A stretch of 26,126 nucleotides of DNA from Zoogloea oryzae (GTDB lineage Bacteria > Pseudomonadota > Gammaproteobacteria > Burkholderiales > Rhodocyclaceae), in NCBI RefSeq assembly GCF_030161255.1, contig NZ_BSPX01000074.1, positions 1 through 26,126 on the forward strand. Reading direction: 5' to 3'. Position numbers and translations under genes: made by a program. The notes below the pieces were generated by a model. The model was not told the DNA's origin. It made no database searches and was given only the letters and a program-made list of their open reading frames with translations. Position 1 is the stretch's first letter, and each line of letters starts with the position of its first letter. Below, one piece after another: positions 14,515 through 21,728 of the stretch.

Positions 14515-16356
14515 TCAGCCGCGCCGCAGCTTGCGGTAGAGGGTGGTGCGGGTGATGCCCAGTTCCCGCGCGGCGGCGGAGATGTTGCCGGCGTGGCGGG
14601 CCACGGTCTCTTCCACCAGCCGGGTTTCGGCGGCCCGCAGGCTTTGCGTGGTGGGGCGCGTCTCACCGGCGTCGATCAGGTCGTGGGGCAGGTGGTCGGG
14701 GGTGATGGTGGCTTCGTCCGGCCCCAGCATGGCGGTGGCGAGGCGCAGCACGTTCTTCAGCTCGCGAATGTTGCCGGGCCACTGGTGGCGGCGGATCACG
14801 TCCAGCGTGGCGGCCGCCAGGCGCAGCGGGCGATCGGGGGATTCGTCGCGCAGGATGCGGCGGGCGAGGGCCTCGATGTCGCTGCGCTCGCGCAGGGTGG
14901 GCAGCGCGAGGCTCATGGCCGACAGGCGGAAATACAGGTCGGGGCGGAACTCGCCGGTCTCGCACAGGGTTTTGAGGGGGCGGTGGCTGGCGCACACCAG
15001 TGCCAGGTCGATGGCCTCCTCGGGGCCGCCGCCCAGGGGCGTGACCCGACGGGTTTCGAGCACCCGCAGCAGCACCGCCTGCAGGCGCAGGGGCATGTCG
15101 CCGATTTCGTCGAGGAACAGGGTGCCGCCGTGGGCTTCGCGCAGCTTGCCGCGGGCCCCTTCGCCCCGGGCGCCGGTGTAGGCGCCGGCCCGGTAGCCGA
15201 AGAGTTCGGCTTCGATCAGGTTAGCGGGGATGGCCGCGCAGTTGATGGCCACGAAGGGGCCGTCGCGGCGCGGGCTGCTGTGGTGGAAGGCCTGGGCGAA
15301 GACTTCCTTGCCGGTGCCGGTTTCGCCCTGGATGAGCAGCGGGATGTCGAGCCCGACGATGCGCCGGGCGCGGCGCACCGCCGAGGCCACGGTTTGGTCG
15401 CCCAGATCGAGGTCTTCGAGGGTCACGCCGCGGCGAGCGGCGGGCATGTCGGGCGCGCTGGCGGCCACCGGGCGCAGGGCCTGCAGCCGGCCGGCCTGGA
15501 CCCGGGCGGCGAATTCGCGGCCGCCGTGGGCACACAGCAGGGTGGGGCGCAGGCTGCTCGACAAGGCGTGGTCGAGGAGGGTGGTCCAGCGGGTCTCGAA
15601 GATACGCGAGAAGGCCGGGCGCTCCTTGCGGCTGTCGCCGATGCCCAGCAGGGTTTCACCGCGGCGGTTGCAGGCGAGCATCTCGCCGGCCTCGTTGAAC
15701 ACCGCGAGCCCTTCGAGGGGCGAGGCCAGCGCCTCGGCCTGGGGATGGAAGCGGATCGTCACCGCGGCTTCGGGGAGGCTCTCGATGAGGCGGTTCTCGA
15801 TGATCTCGGCGGTGGTCTGGATCAGCGCCTGAGCGTGGATCTGGCTGAGCTGGGCCGAGGTGGAGATGTCGAGGATGCCCAGCACGCCGCCGGCCGGGCC
15901 GTGGATCGGGGTGGCGACGCAGGTGAGGAAGCGGTTGCGCTCAAGGAAGTGGTCGGTGCCGATCACCGCCATCGGGCGCTGTTCGGCCAGCGCGGTGCCG
16001 ATGGCGTTGGTGCCCATGGTGCATTCGGCCCACGACACGCCGGGCTGCAGGGCGACCCGCGCGGCGCGTTCGGCGAAATCGGCGTCGCCCACTGCGCGCA
16101 GGATCATCCCGGCGTCGTCGGCCAGCAGGATGGTGGAGGACGAGCGGGCGATCTGCTGGTGCAGGTGCTCCATGATCGGCTGGGCGTAGGCCACCAGCCG
16201 CGCGTTGCCTTCGAGCCGGTCGGCCAGGCTGGATCGGGGGAGGATGCCGTCGGGCAGATGCTCGTTGTTGCGCAGGCCGTTGGCGGCGCAGCGCTCCCAG
16301 GAGCGCCGGATGGCCTCCTCCGCGGGGATTGGCGAGTTGGGATCGGCTTTCTTCAC
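14515..16356 (-). CDS. AcoR-like sigma54-dependent transcriptional activator (first)
   Basis: A 613-residue enhancer-binding protein. It has an AcoR-type N-terminus (IRRSWERCAANGL, a GAF sensor at about 60-190 with GVSWAECTMGTNAIGTAL), a PAS-like linker (205-290), and a AAA+ domain (about 315-540) with Walker A GETGTGKE (344-351), GAYTGA (391-396) and Walker B LFLDE (413-417). A C-terminal Fis-type helix-turn-helix follows (GNISAAARELGITRTTLYRK). GAYTGA is the tyrosine variant of the sigma54-contacting GAFTGA loop. No receiver domain is present, so it likely responds to a small ligand. The start is GTG at 16356, with a weak ribosome binding site. It is divergent from the c551 gene at 16655, an obvious candidate target. 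Confidence 0.9.
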   Translation of the reverse strand: MKKADPNSPIPAEEAIRRSWERCAANGLRNNEHLPDGILPRSSLADRLEGNARLVAYAQPIMEHLHQQIARSSSTILLADDAGMILRAVGDADFAERAARVALQPGVSWAECTMGTNAIGTALAEQRPMAVIGTDHFLERNRFLTCVATPIHGPAGGVLGILDISTSAQLSQIHAQALIQTTAEIIENRLIESLPEAAVTIRFHPQAEALASPLEGLAVFNEAGEMLACNRRGETLLGIGDSRKERPAFSRIFETRWTTLLDHALSSSLRPTLLCAHGGREFAARVQAGRLQALRPVAASAPDMPAARRGVTLEDLDLGDQTVASAVRRARRIVGLDIPLLIQGETGTGKEVFAQAFHHSSPRRDGPFVAINCAAIPANLIEAELFGYRAGAYTGARGEGARGKLREAHGGTLFLDEIGDMPLRLQAVLLRVLETRRVTPLGGGPEEAIDLALVCASHRPLKTLCETGEFRPDLYFRLSAMSLALPTLRERSDIEALARRILRDESPDRPLRLAAATLDVIRRHQWPGNIRELKNVLRLATAMLGPDEATITPDHLPHDLIDAGETRPTTQSLRAAETRLVEETVARHAGNISAAARELGITRTTLYRKLRRG

Positions 16357-16446
16357 GGGGGAGGCAGTGCAGGAAACATGCCAGAGGCTTGGCCTGGTCT
16401 ACCGCCCCCTAAAGGCCAGCCGTGGGCGGAAAAGTGTTCCGTGGTG

Positions 16447-16468
16447 CGTGTCGGGATGGAGCAGGTGT
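16447..16468 (+). repeat. TGGAGCAGGTGTG repeat, copy upstream of the c551 gene
   Basis: Holds the junction GTGTCGGGA + TGGAGCAGGTGTG. The same two blocks occur in the other order downstream of the c551 gene at 16997-17018. The TGGAGCA core lies about 100 bases before the sigma54-like element at 16570, the usual distance for an activator site. Confidence 0.55.
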
Positions 16469-16492
16469 GCAGCGGCGGAGCAGCGCCGCTGC
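16469..16492. repeat. Inverted repeat between sigma54 activator and c551 genes
   Basis: Perfect nine-base arms GCAGCGGCG / CGCCGCTGC around a six-base loop GAGCAG, directly after the TGGAGCA repeat. It could form part of an activator binding site or a hairpin in an untranslated leader. No T-run follows on either strand. Confidence 0.45.
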
Positions 16493-16569
16493 CCGCTCGC
16501 ATCCTTCCCGGATCGGGCAAGTGCTTGTTGGAAAAGGGATTGGCGTTCAGTTTGGGGCGGGTGGCATCG

Positions 16570-16585
16570 GCGCACGGAATTTGCA
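16570..16585 (+). promoter_or_regulatory. Sigma54-like promoter of the c551 gene
   Basis: GCGCACG-GAAT-TTGCA compared with the consensus TGGCACG-N4-TTGCW. The -12 box and spacing are exact and CACG of the -24 box is present, but the first G of the GG pair is C. It lies 70 bases before the ATG at 16655, downstream of a divergent sigma54 activator gene. Confidence 0.45.
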
Positions 16586-16654
16586 ATGGTGGCGGGGCGG
16601 GTGGTCTGCAGGCCGCCGCCAAAATCAATCACAAGTCCGATCCAAGGAGGAGCT

Positions 16655-16969
16655 ATGAAATTCATTCCGATGATGTGCGCGATTGCGCTGGGTGTGGCCG
16701 CGGCCGCGCCGGCGATGGCGTCCGAGGAGATCATCAAGAAGGCCCGCTGTACCGCCTGCCATGCCGTCGACCAGAAGCGCGTCGGCCCGTCGTACAAGGA
16801 CGTGGCGGCCAAGTACAAGGGCCAGGGCGACGCCGTGGCGGTGCTGAGCGCCAAGGTGCGTCACGGTGGTTCCGGTGTGTGGGGCCAGATTCCGATGACC
16901 CCGAACGGCCCGGACAAGATCAGTGATGCTGATCTGAAGGCCGCGATCGAGTGGATCCTGAAGCTCTGA
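16655..16969 (+). CDS. Periplasmic c551-type cytochrome c
   Basis: A 104-residue monohaem cytochrome. The signal peptide is residues 1-22 (MKFIPMMCAIALGVAAAAPA), haem binds at C32-T-A-C35-H36, and Met81 in GQIPMTPN is the axial ligand. The RVGPSYKDVAAKYKGQ and ADLKAAIEWILKL segments are typical of the c551/c8 family used as soluble electron carriers, for example from quinoprotein dehydrogenases or to nitrite and terminal oxidases. The ATG has a near-perfect AAGGAGGAG seven bases upstream. It is flanked by a 19-base repeat and a sigma54-like promoter, and is convergent with the YncE-like gene. Context suggests an electron acceptor for a periplasmic dehydrogenase, which is inference. Confidence 0.92.
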   Translation: MKFIPMMCAIALGVAAAAPAMASEEIIKKARCTACHAVDQKRVGPSYKDVAAKYKGQGDAVAVLSAKVRHGGSGVWGQIPMTPNGPDKISDADLKAAIEWILKL

Positions 16970-16980
16970 TGTGGGGTGCG

Positions 16981-17009
16981 CACACCTGCTCCAAAGTGGA
17001 GCAGGTGTG
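16981..17009. terminator. Hairpin between convergent c551 and beta-propeller genes
   Basis: Perfect 13-bp inverted repeat CACACCTGCTCCA / TGGAGCAGGTGTG with a three-base AAG loop, 12 bases after the c551 stop and 36 bases from the convergent gene's stop. Strong stem but no T-run on either strand. It may be a bidirectional terminator or mRNA end stabiliser. Its arm sequence equals the repeat upstream of the same gene. Confidence 0.55.
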
Positions 17010-17044
17010 TCGGGATGGTTCAGTTCGTGTCGCGACGCCCTGTG

Positions 17045-17977
17045 TCAGGGCTGCACGACGACGCCCCACGGCAGCTCGCCGACGGGGATTTCACTGATGG
17101 TGGCGAGACGTTCGGTGTCGATCACCGAGACGCTGTTGGAACGGCCGTTGGCCACGTAGAGCTTGCGGCCATCGGGGGTGAGGGCCATGTTCCAGGGCCG
17201 CTTGCCCACCGGCAGGGTGGCTTCGACCTGATTGTCGGCGGTGCGGATCACGCTCACCGTGCCGTCCTTGCCGTTGGAAACATAAACACGTTGGCCGTCC
17301 GGCGCCACGGCCACACCGTTCGAGAAGGTGCCCGCCTTGATCGTGGCGATCACCTTGCGCTTGCCCATGTCGATGGCGTAGACCGTGCTTGCCAGCTCGC
17401 AGGCCACGTAGGCACGGCTGCCGTCGGGGGTGAAGCCGATGCCGCGGGGGCGGGCGCCCACCGGGATCTGCGCCACCTGACGGCGGGCCTTCACATCCAC
17501 CAGATCGACCTGTTCGGCGTCCTCGGCGCTTACCAGCAGCCAGCGGCCGTCGGGGCTGAACACCGCGTGTTCCGGGTTCTTGCCGCGCACGCGGATGTCG
17601 GCGAGCTTGCGCCCGGTGGCGGCATCGAGCACCACCACACTGTTGGATTCTTCCACCGCCACCGCCACCCGCTTGCGGTCGGCCGAGACGCTGACGCCTT
17701 CGGGCGATTCACCCAGGCGGATGTGCCGGGTGGGCTCCTCGGCGCTGATATCGACGATCACCAGGCCATCCGACGGCGCCTCGCTGATGAACAGGCGCTT
17801 GCCGTCGCTGGCGATGCCGCGGGGGCGGGCGCCGCCGGGCAGGGTGCGCACGACGGTGTCGGTGGCGGTGTCGATCACCGACACCGTGCCGGATTTTTCG
17901 TTGGGGACGTAGGCGAAGGGCGCGGCAAACGCCGCTGCGGGAAGCAGGGCGCAGCCGGCCAGCAGAGTGCGGATCAT
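17045..17977 (-). CDS. YncE-like beta-propeller protein associated with quinoprotein catabolism
   Basis: A 310-residue periplasmic protein with a signal peptide (MIRTLLAGCALLPAAAFA) and about seven repeats of roughly 42 residues. Each repeat carries the YVTN/NHL-like pattern (FAYVPNEKSGTVSVIDTATD, RAYVACELASTVYAID, RVYVSNGKDGTVSVI, KLYVANGRSNSVSVID), forming a seven-bladed propeller. It fits the family described as PQQ-dependent catabolism-associated beta-propeller proteins; no catalytic residues are evident. The ATG at 17977 lies four bases after the stop of the solute-binding protein gene. An upstream ATG at 18001 would overlap that gene and precede the signal peptide with non-signal residues. 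Last gene of the pedF operon. Confidence 0.88.
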   Translation of the reverse strand: MIRTLLAGCALLPAAAFAAPFAYVPNEKSGTVSVIDTATDTVVRTLPGGARPRGIASDGKRLFISEAPSDGLVIVDISAEEPTRHIRLGESPEGVSVSADRKRVAVAVEESNSVVVLDAATGRKLADIRVRGKNPEHAVFSPDGRWLLVSAEDAEQVDLVDVKARRQVAQIPVGARPRGIGFTPDGSRAYVACELASTVYAIDMGKRKVIATIKAGTFSNGVAVAPDGQRVYVSNGKDGTVSVIRTADNQVEATLPVGKRPWNMALTPDGRKLYVANGRSNSVSVIDTERLATISEIPVGELPWGVVVQP

Positions 17978-17981
17978 CGAA

Positions 17982-18827
17982 TCAGAGCGTGGGCTGGACA
18001 TAGGTGATGCCGTGACGGGCGAAGATGGACGCGACGGTACCATTCTTCTGCAGCACGCGCAGCGCCTCGCCAACGGTGTCGGCCAGGGCCGTCTCCTCGG
18101 CCTTGACGGCCATGCCGATGGGCCAGCTGTTGATCTTGAGTTCCGGCATCTGCACCACTTCGATGACGAAGCGGTTGTCCTTGCCGAGGGCCTGCTCGAT
18201 CTCCGAGCGGGGGCCCATCACGGCGGCCAGGTCGCCAGCCTTCAGCTTCTCGACGGCGGCGGCCACGCTGTTGAAATGCACTACGTTCTCGCGCAGGCGG
18301 CCGTTGAGCACGCCCAGCAGGAAGGCATCGGCCAGCGAGCGGCCTTCGACGCCGATCTTCTCGCGGGTGAAGACTTCCAGCGCGGTGGCGGCCGAGCCGC
18401 GGATCGAGCCGATGCGCTGGATGCGGGCAACCGCAATGGTTTCCAGGTGGTAGGGCCCGAAGATCTTGACCTTCTCGTTCTTGCCCTGGAGATAGGAATC
18501 CACCGGCACGTGCATCATCACGTCCGACGGCTGCTGGCCCAGGTAATGGCCCTTCCAGACCATGTTCCGCAGGTCGTCGTCCATGTCCTCGTCGGCGTTG
18601 TAGCCGACCACCTGGGTGGCGATGCCGAGCTGCTTGCCCAGCGCCTGGGCAAGCTCCACGTCGATCCCGTTGCCCTTGTCGGACCAGGGTACGAAGCCGT
18701 TGTAAACGGCAACCCGGAGGCTGCCGCGCTGGCGGATCTCGGCCAGTCCGTCGGCCCGGGCCGGCAGGCTGGCAGCCAGGGCGGCGGCCCCGGCGGCAAG
18801 CAGGAAACGACGGCGATCAGTCTTCAC
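17982..18827 (-). CDS. Quinoprotein-associated periplasmic solute-binding protein
   Basis: A 281-residue type II periplasmic binding protein (SBP_bac_3 fold). It has a twin-arginine-like signal (KTDRRRFLLAAGAAALAASL), then RGSLRVAVYNGFVPWSDKGN and GIDVELAQALGKQLG, the ligand-domain opening of the family. Later landmarks are PSDVMMHVPVDSYLQGKNEK and LKAGDLAAVMGPRSEIEQAL. This fits the set of binding proteins that occur beside PQQ-dependent dehydrogenases without any ABC permease or ATPase, and none is found here. The start is GTG at 18827, chosen because the Arg-rich signal begins there; it overlaps the pedF 3' end by 11 bases. Ligand unknown; a role in dehydrogenase maturation or sensing is possible. 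Confidence 0.86.
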   Translation of the reverse strand: MKTDRRRFLLAAGAAALAASLPARADGLAEIRQRGSLRVAVYNGFVPWSDKGNGIDVELAQALGKQLGIATQVVGYNADEDMDDDLRNMVWKGHYLGQQPSDVMMHVPVDSYLQGKNEKVKIFGPYHLETIAVARIQRIGSIRGSAATALEVFTREKIGVEGRSLADAFLLGVLNGRLRENVVHFNSVAAAVEKLKAGDLAAVMGPRSEIEQALGKDNRFVIEVVQMPELKINSWPIGMAVKAEETALADTVGEALRVLQKNGTVASIFARHGITYVQPTL

Positions 18828-19251
18828 GGACGGTCTCCAGCCAGGCGCGGATGGTCCACATGGCTTCCTGGGACAGGATGCCTTCGAACGGGGGCATGTA
18901 CACGCGGCCGTCGCGGGTCGCGCCGTGGCGGATGCGCTGCAGGAAGATCTCGTCACCTTCCTGGCCGGCCGGCAGGTAACGCAGATCCGGTGCGATGCCG
19001 CCGGACACGGCGCCCAGGCCGTGGCAGCGGGCACAGTTCTGGTTGAAGGCCGAGTCGCCGATGCGGATCGCTTCCTTGTTGCCCAGATACGGGTTCTTGG
19101 TGAGCCACTCCTTGCCAACCTGCTTGAGGGAGGAGGTGTCCACCGCCTGGGGCGTCACGTCGCCGTGGGCAATGACGGCACCGGCCGCCAGGGCCAGGAC
19201 GGCGGTGGAGAGAGCACGGAGAGGGCGGGAGAAGAAGTTGCGAGCAGTCAC
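18817..19251 (-). CDS. pedF: Cytochrome c550, PedF family
   Basis: A 144-residue monohaem cytochrome c. The N-terminal signal ends near HGD (ALSTAVLALAAGAVIAHG), followed by DVTPQAVDTSSLKQVGKEWL and NPYLGN, which are distinctive of PedF, the cytochrome tied to PQQ ethanol dehydrogenase oxidation in pseudomonads. Haem binds at C73-A-R-C76-H77 and Met119 (GRVYMPPF) is the likely sixth ligand. I chose the GTG at 19251 because AAAGGTG lies six bases upstream and the signal peptide starts there; a longer frame back to 19332 would run through the sigma54 promoter region. First gene of a three-gene operon; its end overlaps the binding-protein gene. Confidence 0.88.
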   Translation of the reverse strand: MTARNFFSRPLRALSTAVLALAAGAVIAHGDVTPQAVDTSSLKQVGKEWLTKNPYLGNKEAIRIGDSAFNQNCARCHGLGAVSGGIAPDLRYLPAGQEGDEIFLQRIRHGATRDGRVYMPPFEGILSQEAMWTIRAWLETVRED

Positions 19252-19335
19252 CTGGGTCACCTTTGGTCTGGATTGGAATGCGTCGAGCGATGGGGCGCGG
19301 GGCGCAGCAGGCATCGCCGTGGTGGGCATCATTCA

Positions 19336-19350
19336 GCAAGGGGCGTGCCA
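19336..19350 (-). promoter_or_regulatory. Sigma54 (-24/-12) promoter of the pedF operon
   Basis: On the minus strand TGGCACG-CCCC-TTGC, followed by T at 19335: every position of the TGGCACG-N4-TTGCW consensus matches. Transcription would start near 19325, giving a leader of about 75 bases before the GTG at 19251. Two sigma54 activator genes lie within 5 kb, one directly upstream and divergent. Confidence 0.85.
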
Positions 19351-19399
19351 CTTGTCACGGCTTCTGCGGGGGTGTCTCGGCTTTCCGGCGCTGGAGGCG

Positions 19400-19432
19400 G
19401 GTTTCTTAGTTTTTCTTATGAGTGAATAAACT
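19400..19432. promoter_or_regulatory. AT-rich segment between enhancer-like repeats and the sigma54 promoter
   Basis: An AT-rich tract (TTTCTTAGTTTTTCTTATG and onward) in otherwise GC-rich DNA, located between the pedF -24/-12 promoter and the upstream repeats. DNA bends are commonly placed here in sigma54 promoters. No exact IHF consensus is visible. The rest of the gap (19252-19572) holds the promoter, the repeats and the ribosome binding site of the divergent activator gene. Confidence 0.4.
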
Positions 19433-19462
19433 GGAACGGAGTTTGCTCATGGGTATCCGCCG

Positions 19463-19518
19463 TGGAGCAGTCACATTGCTGAAATATGATTCGGCTGCTA
19501 CATTTTGGAGCACTCACC
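19463..19518 (+). repeat. Tandem enhancer-like repeats upstream of pedF
   Basis: Two related sites, TGGAGCAGTCACA (19463-19475) and TGGAGCACTCACC (19506-19518), 43 bases apart, about four helical turns. The first is partly dyadic, with TGCTGAA seven bases after TGGAGCA. They lie about 113-168 bases upstream of the pedF sigma54 promoter and also just before the divergent activator gene, so they suit an enhancer used for pedF and possibly autoregulation. The TGGAGCA core is shared with repeats around the c551 gene. Confidence 0.55.
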
Positions 19519-19572
19519 ATAAACCGGGTTAAAACCCGGAACACAATCCGTTATAGCGGAGGAGACGAACAC

Positions 19573-21603
19573 ATGCAGGTACCTTTCAATACCGAGGCTC
19601 GCTCGATGAGCCTTCAGGAGGCGCGTTCCCTGTATTTCGATCGGGGCGAGGTGCCGGAGGCCTTGCTCGACCGGAACGTGTTGCGCTCCTGGGAGCGCTG
19701 CCGGCAGGCGGGGCTCGATCCGGCCTTCAAGGGCACCCGCGATCCGGACATGCGCGCCGTGACCGAAGCCCGCGAACGCAACCGCACCCTGCTGTCCCAC
19801 GCCCAGCCGGTGCTGGAGCATCTCTTCGAGCAGATCCGCAACTCCCACAGCATGGTGATCCTGGCCGACGCCCAGGGCATGCTGATCCAGAGCTACGGCG
19901 ATCCGGACTTCCTCAGCCGCGCCGAACAGGTTGCCCTGCGCCCCGGCGCCAGCTGGAACGAATTCGATCGCGGAACAAACGCGGTCGGGACTGCACTTGC
20001 CGAGCGCAATGCCGTTAATGTCTTCGGCTCCGAACATTTCTTCGAGAGCAACGCCTTTCTCACCTGTAGTGCCGCGCCCATCTTGGACGCGCAGGGGCGT
20101 CTGATCGGGGCGCTGGACATCTCCAGCGACTACCGGGCTTATCAACGCCACTCGCTGGGTCTCGTAAAAATGTCGTCCCGCATCATCGAGAAACGTATCT
20201 TCGAAGCCGAGTTCGCCCACCAGGGCCTGCTCAGCTTCCACTCCCGCCCGGACCACGTGGGCAGCCTCTGCGAGGCCCTGCTGGCCATCGGCCCGGACGG
20301 CGATCTGCTGGGCGCCGACCAGGCCGCCCTCGACCTCCTCGGCATGCGCCGCGAAGACCTGCCCCGCCGTCACTACACCATGCTGTTCGACGTGCCCCTG
20401 GGCACCCTGGTCGACCGCGCCCGGCGCGACCCGTCGTCGCTGATCGCCATCAACGGCCGCAACGGCGAGCGTTTCTATGGCCGGCTGCGCGGCAACCTCA
20501 CGGCGCTGGCCACCTCCGGCCCGGTGCTGCTGGATGCCCGCGGCGAACGCGTGGGCAAGGCGCCCAAGGTTGAGAACGTCCGCCCGACCGCCCGTCCCGG
20601 CCTGACCCTCAAGTCCCTGTCCACCGGCGACGAGCGCCTGCAGGCCGCCATCGACAAGGCCACCCGCGTGCTCGGCCGCGACATCCCGATCCTGATCCAG
20701 GGCGAATCCGGCGCCGGCAAGGAGATGTTTGCCAAGGCCTTCCACAACAGCGGCCCCCGCGGCCAGGGCCCCTTCGTGGCGCTCAACTGTGCGGCGATTC
20801 CCGAGACCCTGATCGAATCCGAGCTCTTCGGCTACTCCGGCGGCGCCTTCACCGGCGCCCGCAAGGAAGGCGCGGTCGGCAAGATCCAGCAGGCCCACGG
20901 CGGCACGCTCTTCCTCGACGAAATCGGCGACATGCCCCTGTCGCTCCAGGCCCGCCTGCTGCGCGTGCTCCAGGAACGCTGCGTGACCCCGCTCGGCACC
21001 AACAAGAGCATTCCGGTGGACATCACCCTGGTGTGCGCCACCCACCGCCGGCTGAAGGAAGAAGTGGCCCGCGGCGGTTTCCGCGAAGACTTGTACTACC
21101 GCCTCAACGGCCTGTGCATCAACCTGCCGTCGCTGCGCGAGCGCAGCGACATCGGCAGCCTGATCGACAAGCTGCTCCGCGAAGAGGCCGGCCCGGATCG
21201 CAACGTCACCGTCTCCAGCAGGGTGATGGATGCCTTCCTGAATTACCGCTGGCCGGGCAACATCCGCCAGCTCGGCAACGTCATCAAGGTGGGCATCGCG
21301 CTGCTGGACGACGACGAGGACGTGATCGAAACCTGGCACCTGCCCGACGACGTGTTCGAGGAAATCGGTGCCCTGGCTTCGTCCAGCCCGGTCACGCCCG
21401 AACCCGTCACCGCCCGTGTCGCCGAAACCATGGCCTGTGCCGAGGCCGTCCCCACCGGTGCTGCCGCCTTCGGCCGCCTGGAGGAGATCGAGCGCGACAT
21501 GATCCAGCGCACCCTCGAAGCCGAAAACGGCAACATCTCGGCCGCCGCCCGCCGGCTGGGGATCAGCCGCAATACGCTGTACCGCAAGCTCGGCCGGTTC
21601 TGA
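19573..21603 (+). CDS. AcoR-like sigma54-dependent transcriptional activator (second)
   Basis: A 676-residue enhancer-binding protein. It has the AcoR-type start (VLRSWERCRQAGLDP), a GAF domain (about 75-205) with GASWNEFDRGTNAVGTAL, a PAS-like region (235-310) and a AAA+ domain (345-570) with Walker A GESGAGKE (377-384), the sigma54-binding loop GAFTGA (424-429) and Walker B LFLDE (446-450). A Fis-type helix-turn-helix closes it (GNISAAARRLGISRNTLYRK). The ATG at 19573 follows GGAGGAGA at nine-base spacing; an open frame to 19486 has no such signal. No receiver domain is present, so direct ligand sensing is likely. It is divergent from the sigma54-promoted pedF operon, the most probable target. 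It is related to the activator at 14515 but has a longer middle region. Confidence 0.92.
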   Translation: MQVPFNTEARSMSLQEARSLYFDRGEVPEALLDRNVLRSWERCRQAGLDPAFKGTRDPDMRAVTEARERNRTLLSHAQPVLEHLFEQIRNSHSMVILADAQGMLIQSYGDPDFLSRAEQVALRPGASWNEFDRGTNAVGTALAERNAVNVFGSEHFFESNAFLTCSAAPILDAQGRLIGALDISSDYRAYQRHSLGLVKMSSRIIEKRIFEAEFAHQGLLSFHSRPDHVGSLCEALLAIGPDGDLLGADQAALDLLGMRREDLPRRHYTMLFDVPLGTLVDRARRDPSSLIAINGRNGERFYGRLRGNLTALATSGPVLLDARGERVGKAPKVENVRPTARPGLTLKSLSTGDERLQAAIDKATRVLGRDIPILIQGESGAGKEMFAKAFHNSGPRGQGPFVALNCAAIPETLIESELFGYSGGAFTGARKEGAVGKIQQAHGGTLFLDEIGDMPLSLQARLLRVLQERCVTPLGTNKSIPVDITLVCATHRRLKEEVARGGFREDLYYRLNGLCINLPSLRERSDIGSLIDKLLREEAGPDRNVTVSSRVMDAFLNYRWPGNIRQLGNVIKVGIALLDDDEDVIETWHLPDDVFEEIGALASSSPVTPEPVTARVAETMACAEAVPTGAAAFGRLEEIERDMIQRTLEAENGNISAAARRLGISRNTLYRKLGRF

Positions 21604-21637
21604 CCCCGCCCGGCGCACGCCGGCTACCCGTCGCACC

Positions 21638-21678
21638 AAAGCAGAAAGCCCTCGGATCGAGGGCTTTCTGCTTTTTTT
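21638..21678. terminator. Strong terminator between sigma54 activator and AraC-family genes
   Basis: A 17-bp stem AAAGCAGAAAGCCCTCG / CGAGGGCTTTCTGCTTT with a three-base GAT loop, running into TTTTTTT on the plus strand. It sits between convergent genes (stops at 21603 and 21729) and probably serves mainly the plus-strand gene. Confidence 0.92.
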
Positions 21679-21728
21679 GCGCCCGATGCGGCAGGGCGCG
21701 TTGCCGATGTCGGTCAGGAGTCTGTCGT

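Noticed and set aside
14491..16926. Long plus-strand open frame (811 codons) opposite the first sigma54 activator
   Set aside because: Antisense shadow of a GC-rich gene: low-complexity Gly/Ala/His/Gln-rich translation, no family pattern, and it runs through the intergenic region into the c551 gene in a wrong frame.
17982..18827. ABC importer for an amino acid
   Set aside because: Only the binding protein is present, coupled to pedF and a beta-propeller gene; no permease or ATPase gene exists in the window.
19252..19332. Longer pedF start at 19332
   Set aside because: The extra residues lack signal-peptide character, and the frame would begin within about ten bases of the sigma54 promoter, before the predicted transcription start. 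The GTG at 19251 has a ribosome binding site.
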